A DNA stretch of 11,134 bases from Bacteroidota bacterium (GTDB taxonomy: Bacteria; Bacteroidota; Bacteroidia; Bacteroidales; UBA1715). Of the stretch, positions 6,416-11,134 are shown piece after piece. Positions within the stretch are counted from its first letter, which is position 1; each line of letters opens with the position of its first letter. Where the stretch lies: the NCBI GenBank assembly GCA_029266015.1, contig JAJUFK010000061.1, forward strand, positions 1 through 11,134, given 5' to 3'. The notes under the pieces are model-generated. The model saw only the letters and a program-made list of their open reading frames with translations. It searched no databases and had not been told where the DNA came from. Both the position numbers and the translations under genes were made by a program.

Positions 6416-8038
6416 TTACCAAAAAACACTATACAACACAACTAAAACAATACAAATTGCATACGCCGATATATTAAATCCTTTTGTTGTAGAAAATGTA
6501 TTACCTATCAATGGTATTGATTTATGATTATCATCTCCTTTTCCTGTTGATAAACTTACTCCTAAGATAATTACAATTGTAATAATACACGTATACATCA
6601 TTTGATCTAAAAATGGCATTTGTATAGGTAAAAATTTAAGAGCTAAAGCAACCGGAATTGAAGCAAGTACGCCGGCAATTGCTCCTTGAGCATTTGTTTT
6701 TTTCCAAAATAATCCCATTATAAATACTGCTAATATACCCGGACTAACAACTCCAGTATATTCTTGTATATATTGAAACATTTGAGGAAAAGAACTCATA
6801 GCAGGAGCTAAAAATCCTGCTATAAATAATGATAGTAAAGCTGTAATTCTTCCTACATTCACTAAATGAGAATCTTGTTTGTTTTTTGCAAAATAAGGTT
6901 TGTAAATATCCATTGTAAATATAGTAGCCGTAGAATTAAGCATTGATGCAAGTGATGAAACAATTGCGGCTGTTAATGCTGCCACTACCAATCCTTTGAG
7001 ACCAATAGGAATAAAAGTTTTAATAAGCCATGGATATGCATGGTCATTATTGGCTCCATCTGCTAAAGAAAATATTGCACCAGCATTATTGGAATTATCT
7101 ATATACATTACATATGCTATTATACCGGGAATTACTACTATAGCAGGTATTATAAGTTTAAGAAAAGCTGCGAAACTTAATCCTTTTTGTGCCTCATGCA
7201 AAGATTTTGCGGCAAGTGCTCGTTGAATTATATATTGATTAAATCCCCAATAATATAAATTAGCTATCCACATACCGCCAATAAGCACAGCTATTCCGGG
7301 CAAATTTTGAAATTGAGGATTATCTTTTGATAATATCATATGAAATTTATCACCAGCAGTTGAATATACATGTTTAATTCCATTGACTATTCCACCGTTC
7401 GGAGTAACATAATTAAGAGCAATAATTGTTGTAATAATTCCACCAACTACTAATAATACTACTTGTATCACATCTGTCCACGCTACAGCCGAAAGTCCTC
7501 CCCATAAAGAATAAGCTGCAGCAAAAAGTGCTAATCCAATAATAAAATATGGCATTGTAGAGCCATCTCCATTACCAATAATAGTATCAAGTGATTTTGC
7601 TCCTAAAAATAATACCGCTGTAAGATTCACAAAAATAAATAATGATAACCAAAATATTGCTAAAATGGTTTTAAGAGTTGTATTGAATCGCTTTTCAATA
7701 AATTCGGGAATTGTATATAAGCCTTGTTGAATAAAAATAGGAAGAAAATATTTTGCCACTATTATTAGTGTAATTGCTGCCATCCACTCATATGAGGCTA
7801 TTGCAAGGCCTATAGTAAAACCTGATCCCGACATGCCAATTATTTGCTCGGCCGAAATATTCGCGGCTATAAGAGAGGCCCCAATTGCCCACCATGGAAG
7901 TGATTTGCTTGCTAAAAAATAATCTTCGGTTGATTTGCTTGAGCCTTTAGGCGTTCTAGAAACCCATAATCCAACAAAAAGAATAAGTGCAGCATATGCA
8001 CCAAAAACTATAAAATCTAATGTGTGAAACGTATTCAT
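6416..8038 (-). CDS. sglT: Sodium/galactose symporter, vSGLT-like (SSS family)
   Basis: This inner-membrane Na+/sugar symporter has the LeuT fold. The 540-aa protein aligns from memory almost end to end with Vibrio parahaemolyticus vSGLT (543 aa), with about 14 hydrophobic segments (first at about 8-26, last at about 522-540). Expected sugar contacts are present: N60, Q65, E84, N260, K294 and Q425 (vSGLT N64, Q69, E88, N260, K294, Q428), plus Y263 stacking and gate residues M69, Y83 and F421. The Na+ site residues A358, S361 and S362 are kept. vSGLT S91 is replaced by A87. It is the third gene of the galactose operon, 11 nt after galT, which supports galactose as substrate. Only 16 nt separate its stop from that of rimO, with no hairpin in the gap. 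Confidence 0.93.
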   Translation of the reverse strand: MNTFHTLDFIVFGAYAALILFVGLWVSRTPKGSSKSTEDYFLASKSLPWWAIGASLIAANISAEQIIGMSGSGFTIGLAIASYEWMAAITLIIVAKYFLPIFIQQGLYTIPEFIEKRFNTTLKTILAIFWLSLFIFVNLTAVLFLGAKSLDTIIGNGDGSTMPYFIIGLALFAAAYSLWGGLSAVAWTDVIQVVLLVVGGIITTIIALNYVTPNGGIVNGIKHVYSTAGDKFHMILSKDNPQFQNLPGIAVLIGGMWIANLYYWGFNQYIIQRALAAKSLHEAQKGLSFAAFLKLIIPAIVVIPGIIAYVMYIDNSNNAGAIFSLADGANNDHAYPWLIKTFIPIGLKGLVVAALTAAIVSSLASMLNSTATIFTMDIYKPYFAKNKQDSHLVNVGRITALLSLFIAGFLAPAMSSFPQMFQYIQEYTGVVSPGILAVFIMGLFWKKTNAQGAIAGVLASIPVALALKFLPIQMPFLDQMMYTCIITIVIILGVSLSTGKGDDNHKSIPLIGNTFSTTKGFNISAYAICIVLVVLYSVFW

Positions 8039-8049
8039 ATGTGAAATTT

Positions 8050-9090
8050 TTAGGAGTTTGTACTATAGTGTATTGCTGATACGCTGCGAATTTTTTCGGC
8101 TGCTTGTTCGGGTGTTATATCTCTTTGAGGATTAGCTAACATTTCATACCCCACCATAAATTTTTTAATCTCGGCCGAACGAAGTAACGGTGGATAAAAA
8201 TGCATATGAAAATGCCACTCTTTATAATCATTGCCATCGCATGGAGCTTGATGAATACCGGCAGAATAGGGGAATGATGTTTCGAAAATATTATCGTACC
8301 TGCATGTTAACTCTTTATAAACAAGAGCAAAATCATGTATTTCGTTTTTTGTAAATTCAGTAATGTGTTGAATAGGGCGTTTGCTTACTATCATTGTTTC
8401 AAATGGCCATATAGCCCAAAAAGGAACTAATGCAACAAAATATTTAGAATTTATAACAATTCGTTCTTGTTTTTCTAATTCTGCATGAATATAATCTTGA
8501 AGTAATGTTTGACCATGTGATTCAAAATATGCTTTTTGTTGTATGTGTTCTTTTACAGGTTCTACCGGTACCGATTGCGAAGCCCAAATTTGACCATGTG
8601 GATGAGGATTACTACATCCCATAATACTGCCTTTGTTTTCAAAAATTTGAATGTAATTAATTGCATCTATTTTTGATAATTCTCCATATTCTTGTATCCA
8701 AGTTCTTATTACATGTTCTATAGAAGTTATGTCCATTTCAGGAATTGTAAGATTGTGGTGTGGCGAAAAACATATTACTTTACAAATTCCTTGTTCTGTA
8801 TGAGTTGTAAAAAAAATCTCAGTATTTTCAATCTTAGGTGTTGTTGGTAGTAATGCAGAAAAATCGTTTGTAAAAACAAATGTGTTGCTATAATGAGGAT
8901 TTATTTGATTACCAGCTCTTTTATTCCCGGGACACAGATAACAATCATTATCGTAAGAAGGCATTGTAATAGTTTGTTTAGTTTCTTTATGGCCTTGCCA
9001 TGGTCGTTGTGTTCTATGTGGTGATACAAGTATCCATTCTCCTGTTAAACTATTGTATCTGCGATGTGGATATTTTGTAAATTCATCCAT
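8050..9090 (-). CDS. galT: Galactose-1-phosphate uridylyltransferase
   Basis: GalT exchanges UMP between UDP-glucose and galactose-1-phosphate, giving UDP-galactose and glucose-1-phosphate (Leloir pathway, cytosol). The 346-aa length fits the class I family. The active site is HPHGQ (163-167), with H165 the likely uridylylated nucleophile. C50 and C53 (DCYLCPG) with H112 and H163 match the zinc site. EWHFHMHFYPP (291-301) holds the histidines of the second metal site. The N-terminal RRYNSLTGEW (10-19) is typical and supports the ATG at 9090. It starts 3 nt after the galK stop and ends 11 nt before sglT, a tight operon with likely translational coupling. It needs GalE for UDP-glucose recycling, and no galE is in the window. 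Confidence 0.96.
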   Translation of the reverse strand: MDEFTKYPHRRYNSLTGEWILVSPHRTQRPWQGHKETKQTITMPSYDNDCYLCPGNKRAGNQINPHYSNTFVFTNDFSALLPTTPKIENTEIFFTTHTEQGICKVICFSPHHNLTIPEMDITSIEHVIRTWIQEYGELSKIDAINYIQIFENKGSIMGCSNPHPHGQIWASQSVPVEPVKEHIQQKAYFESHGQTLLQDYIHAELEKQERIVINSKYFVALVPFWAIWPFETMIVSKRPIQHITEFTKNEIHDFALVYKELTCRYDNIFETSFPYSAGIHQAPCDGNDYKEWHFHMHFYPPLLRSAEIKKFMVGYEMLANPQRDITPEQAAEKIRSVSAIHYSTNS

Positions 9091-9093
9091 GTA

Positions 9094-10257
9094 TTATATA
9101 ATTTTATGTGTCCCATTACTAATTTGTGCGATATAACAATTTGCTTCTATTCCGGTAATTTTATGATATTCAGTAGAAATAATGGTAATAAAATTTTGAA
9201 TTGAAGAATTGTGAACAATAGAAATAGTAGAACCTCCAAATCCTCCTCCGGTCATGCGTGAACCTATACAACCATCAATTGATTGAGCAACTGAAGTTAT
9301 TGTATCTAAATACATTCCTGTTACTTCATAATCGTGTTGTAATGAATTATGTGATTCATTCATTATATTACCAAATAATGATATTTTTCCTGCGTTTAAA
9401 GCTTCTACAGCTTTTTGAGTTCTATCAATTTCTGTAATAACATGACGAGCTCGTTTTCTGTAAAGTTCAGGAATTTTTTCTTCAATTGTTTTAAATTTAT
9501 TTACTGAAATTTCAGATAATTGTGAAATTGTATAGTATTGTTGAATATATTTCACCGCTTGTTTACATTCATTCACACGTTCATTATATTTACTTGATTC
9601 TAATGCGTGAGGGCTATTAGAATTTGTAATTATGATATTATACTCATCTAAAACAATTGGCACATATGAAAAATCTAATGTTTTGCAATTCAGGTATATA
9701 GCGGAGTCTTTTTTTCCCATGCCTGATGCAAATTGATCCATAATTCCGCAATGTACACCTGCATATTCATGTTCTGCTTGTTGACACATACTTGCTAACT
9801 CTATAACAGGTATATTGTATTGTTCTATGTCATTTATAGCATATGCCACACTCATTTCTAGCGAAGCCGAAGATGATAAACCGGCGCCTTGAGGAACATT
9901 ACCATAAATCAGTATTTGATATCCATTGTGTGATTGTAATTGTTTTTTTACAAATTGAGCATAAACTCCAATAATATAATTAGCCCACCCCAAATTATTC
10001 TTTTTGCTAATATCATTTAAAAGAATTGTATAATGTTGTGGGATTTGTACAGACAAACATTCAATATAGGGAATAGAGTTTTTTCGTATACAACAATAAG
10101 TACCATATGATATTGCTGCCGGTAATACATATCCTCCATTATAATCGGTATGCTCGCCTATTAAATTAATTCTACCGGGTGAAAAGTATATATGCAATGG
10201 TTCATGAGAATGTCCATATTTAGAAATAAATAATGTTTGTAATTCTTGTATTGTCAT
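9094..10257 (-). CDS. galK: Galactokinase
   Basis: GalK phosphorylates alpha-D-galactose at C1 with ATP, the first Leloir step. It is a GHMP-family kinase with three motifs in order: GRINLIGEHTDYNGG (28-42; E35, H36 and D38 contact the sugar), the ATP loop PQGAGLSSSAS (122-132) and GSRMTGGGFGG (332-342). D174 in MDQFAS is the likely catalytic base, with R29 beside it. The 387-aa length is normal for the family. The frame stays open upstream to an ATG at 10377, but I chose ATG 10257: family homology starts at once, the extra 40 residues are hydrophobic and unlike any galactokinase, that extension overlaps the end of the upstream gene, and a perfect -7 promoter lies inside it. First gene of galK-galT-sglT. 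Confidence 0.96.
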   Translation of the reverse strand: MTIQELQTLFISKYGHSHEPLHIYFSPGRINLIGEHTDYNGGYVLPAAISYGTYCCIRKNSIPYIECLSVQIPQHYTILLNDISKKNNLGWANYIIGVYAQFVKKQLQSHNGYQILIYGNVPQGAGLSSSASLEMSVAYAINDIEQYNIPVIELASMCQQAEHEYAGVHCGIMDQFASGMGKKDSAIYLNCKTLDFSYVPIVLDEYNIIITNSNSPHALESSKYNERVNECKQAVKYIQQYYTISQLSEISVNKFKTIEEKIPELYRKRARHVITEIDRTQKAVEALNAGKISLFGNIMNESHNSLQHDYEVTGMYLDTITSVAQSIDGCIGSRMTGGGFGGSTISIVHNSSIQNFITIISTEYHKITGIEANCYIAQISNGTHKII

Positions 10258-10287
10258 GTAAAAACAGTTTTTTTTTCCAAATTCAAA

Positions 10288-10295
10288 CAAATATA
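10288..10295 (-). promoter_or_regulatory. -7 promoter element of the galK-galT-sglT operon
   Basis: The minus strand reads TATATTTG, a perfect TAnnTTTG match, 30 nt before the galK ATG at 10257. A start site about 7 nt downstream would give a leader of about 20-25 nt. The only nearby TTG (10310-10308) is 12 nt away, shorter than the usual spacing of about 19-23, so the -33 element is poor. An activator could compensate; repeated ACAAT motifs lie just upstream. Confidence 0.55.
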
Positions 10296-10304
10296 GTGTA
10301 AAAA

Positions 10305-10339
10305 AAACAATATAACACACATTGTAAACCAAACAATAT
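10305..10339. repeat. Repeated ACAAT motifs upstream of the galK promoter
   Basis: The 9-mer AAACAATAT occurs twice (10305-10313 and 10331-10339, start-to-start 26 nt). Between them lies its inverse core ATTGT (10321-10325), which forms ATTGT-N7-ACAAT with the second copy. All three are in the gap between the upstream gene's stop and the galK -7 box. The geometry resembles regulator binding sites, but in DNA this AT-rich it may be chance. Confidence 0.3.
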
Positions 10340-11134
10340 TTAATCAAAAATAACAGCAATATTTCCCGTTCTTTCAATTATTTGCCCCTGAGCTAGTTTT
10401 ATACGTATTTTGTAATTATAACTCCCGGGATATACAAATTTATTTTTATATGTACCATCCCAACCGTTTTCAATATCATTTGATTCAAAAATACAATTAC
10501 CAAATCTATCAAAAATTTGTAACGTGTAATCACCGGTAATAAATGCAAATGTAGGTTTAAACGTTTTATTTTCTTCTATAGAACTATTTGGTCTTATGGC
10601 ATTTGGCAGCAATAATCTATATGTTTTGTTTACACATGTTTTGTTTGTAGTTGCCGTATGTGCAAAATTTGTGGTTTTTTGAGTTGCTTCTATTCTATAA
10701 CAAACTTGTGAACCAATTGTATAATCTGTTCCTATATCATCAATATATGTATTAGCTTGTGAGGTAACAGCTATTGGTTCTGTATTATTGTTTATTCTAT
10801 AAATAGTGAATTCTGAAACACCTTGGTCCCATATAGGAGGCATATTCCATGATATAACATGTTTTGTGTCTGACGCTTCAATTGCTTGTGCAGTAAATAG
10901 TGAAACAGGTGGAGAGGTAAGTATTACTTCATTGCAATTGTTATAAGCAATCATTCTATATATTTTTGTTGTATCTGCATTAAATGCTTGAAAATGAGTA
11001 AATCGATAGGGTGATAATTCATTTTTTTGTAAAGAAATAGTGTGTATTGTTTTATACGTACTTCCATTTGTACTTAATTGAATAGCATACGAAGCAAAAC
11101 TTGTAGTTGTGTCAATATCAAAATCTATTAATAC
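10340..11134 (-). CDS. Secreted protein with C-terminal T9SS (CHU_C/gliding-type) sorting domain, 5' end off window
   Basis: The reading frame is open from the right edge to a TAA at 10342-10340, so 264 C-terminal residues are visible and the true start lies outside the window. The internal ATG at 10954 is not the start: the 60 codons before it are open and continue the same domain style. Two beta-rich segments look like fibronectin-type III domains (about residues 8-70 and 80-170). The last 85 or so residues fit the gliding-motility-associated C-terminal domain: LPNAIRPN, YTLQIFDRFGNCIFES, GWDGTYKNKFVYPGSYNYKI and a final VIFD. In Bacteroidota this domain directs export through the type IX secretion system (type B signal) and cell-surface attachment. 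The protein is probably a large adhesin-like surface protein. It shares strand with galK, but galK has its own promoter, so a functional link is unproven. Confidence 0.82.
   Translation of the reverse strand, partial: VLIDFDIDTTTSFASYAIQLSTNGSTYKTIHTISLQKNELSPYRFTHFQAFNADTTKIYRMIAYNNCNEVILTSPPVSLFTAQAIEASDTKHVISWNMPPIWDQGVSEFTIYRINNNTEPIAVTSQANTYIDDIGTDYTIGSQVCYRIEATQKTTNFAHTATTNKTCVNKTYRLLLPNAIRPNSSIEENKTFKPTFAFITGDYTLQIFDRFGNCIFESNDIENGWDGTYKNKFVYPGSYNYKIRIKLAQGQIIERTGNIAVIFD

Noticed and set aside
10258..10377. A 40-residue hydrophobic N-terminal extension of galactokinase, which could pass for a signal anchor
   Set aside because: GalK is cytosolic and homology begins right after residue 40 of the long form. 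The extension overlaps the upstream gene's stop and contains a perfect -7 promoter box, so ATG 10257 is the better start.
10340..10954. A complete 204-aa secreted protein starting at ATG 10954
   Set aside because: The frame is open for 60 more codons to the window edge and the translated residues continue an Fn3-like segment, so this Met is internal.
1..11134. CRISPR array, insertion sequence, prophage, toxin-antitoxin pair or tRNA/rRNA gene
   Set aside because: I looked on both strands and found no regular spaced repeats, transposase or integrase motifs, attachment-site duplications or cloverleaf-like sequence. The window is housekeeping plus a galactose operon.

Overview
The window reads as ordinary chromosome from a member of the Bacteroidota, most likely Bacteroidales. 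The evidence is as follows. The DNA is AT-rich. Genes start without Shine-Dalgarno sequences. Perfect TAnnTTTG (-7) promoter elements sit before two transcription units. Rho carries a long disordered, Q/N-rich N-terminal region. The last gene ends in a CHU_C-type (T9SS type B sorting) domain. The species cannot be fixed from the sequence.

Layout. Positions 1-201 hold a strong intrinsic terminator for an upstream plus-strand gene that lies off the window, followed by the rho leader. rho (202-1845, +) converges on a minus-strand cluster read leftward: an AmgK/aminoglycoside-phosphotransferase-like sugar kinase (3821-2817), a stand-alone RapZ C-terminal-domain protein (2815-2399) and tsaE (2320-1898). 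A 224-bp divergent spacer separates that cluster from fba (class II fructose-bisphosphate aldolase, 4046-5044, +). fba ends in a textbook terminator, and rimO (5113-6399, +) begins 14 nt after it. rimO converges, with a 16-nt gap, on a minus-strand galactose operon read leftward: galK (10257-9094), galT (9090-8050) and sglT (8038-6416). Upstream of galK, on the same strand, is the 3' part of a large secreted protein (10340 to beyond 11134).

How the genes fit together. galK, galT and an SSS-family symporter very like Vibrio vSGLT form a compact galactose module: Na+-driven uptake, phosphorylation by GalK, and uridylyl exchange by GalT. galE, galM and a regulator are not in view. fba serves central glycolysis. 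rho, rimO and tsaE are informational housekeeping genes (termination, ribosomal protein S12 modification, tRNA t6A synthesis). The kinase plus RapZ-C pair corresponds to a protein that, as I recall, is usually one fused polypeptide in Bacteroidota. Here it is two genes meeting at a stop-start junction, probably linked to amino-sugar or cell-wall metabolism.

I see no CRISPR array, tRNA, rRNA, insertion sequence, phage gene or defence locus. The points most worth a second look are the split kinase/RapZ-C pair, the prion-like segment in Rho, the vSGLT-like symporter in a Leloir operon with one changed sugar contact, and repeated ACAAT motifs upstream of the galK promoter.
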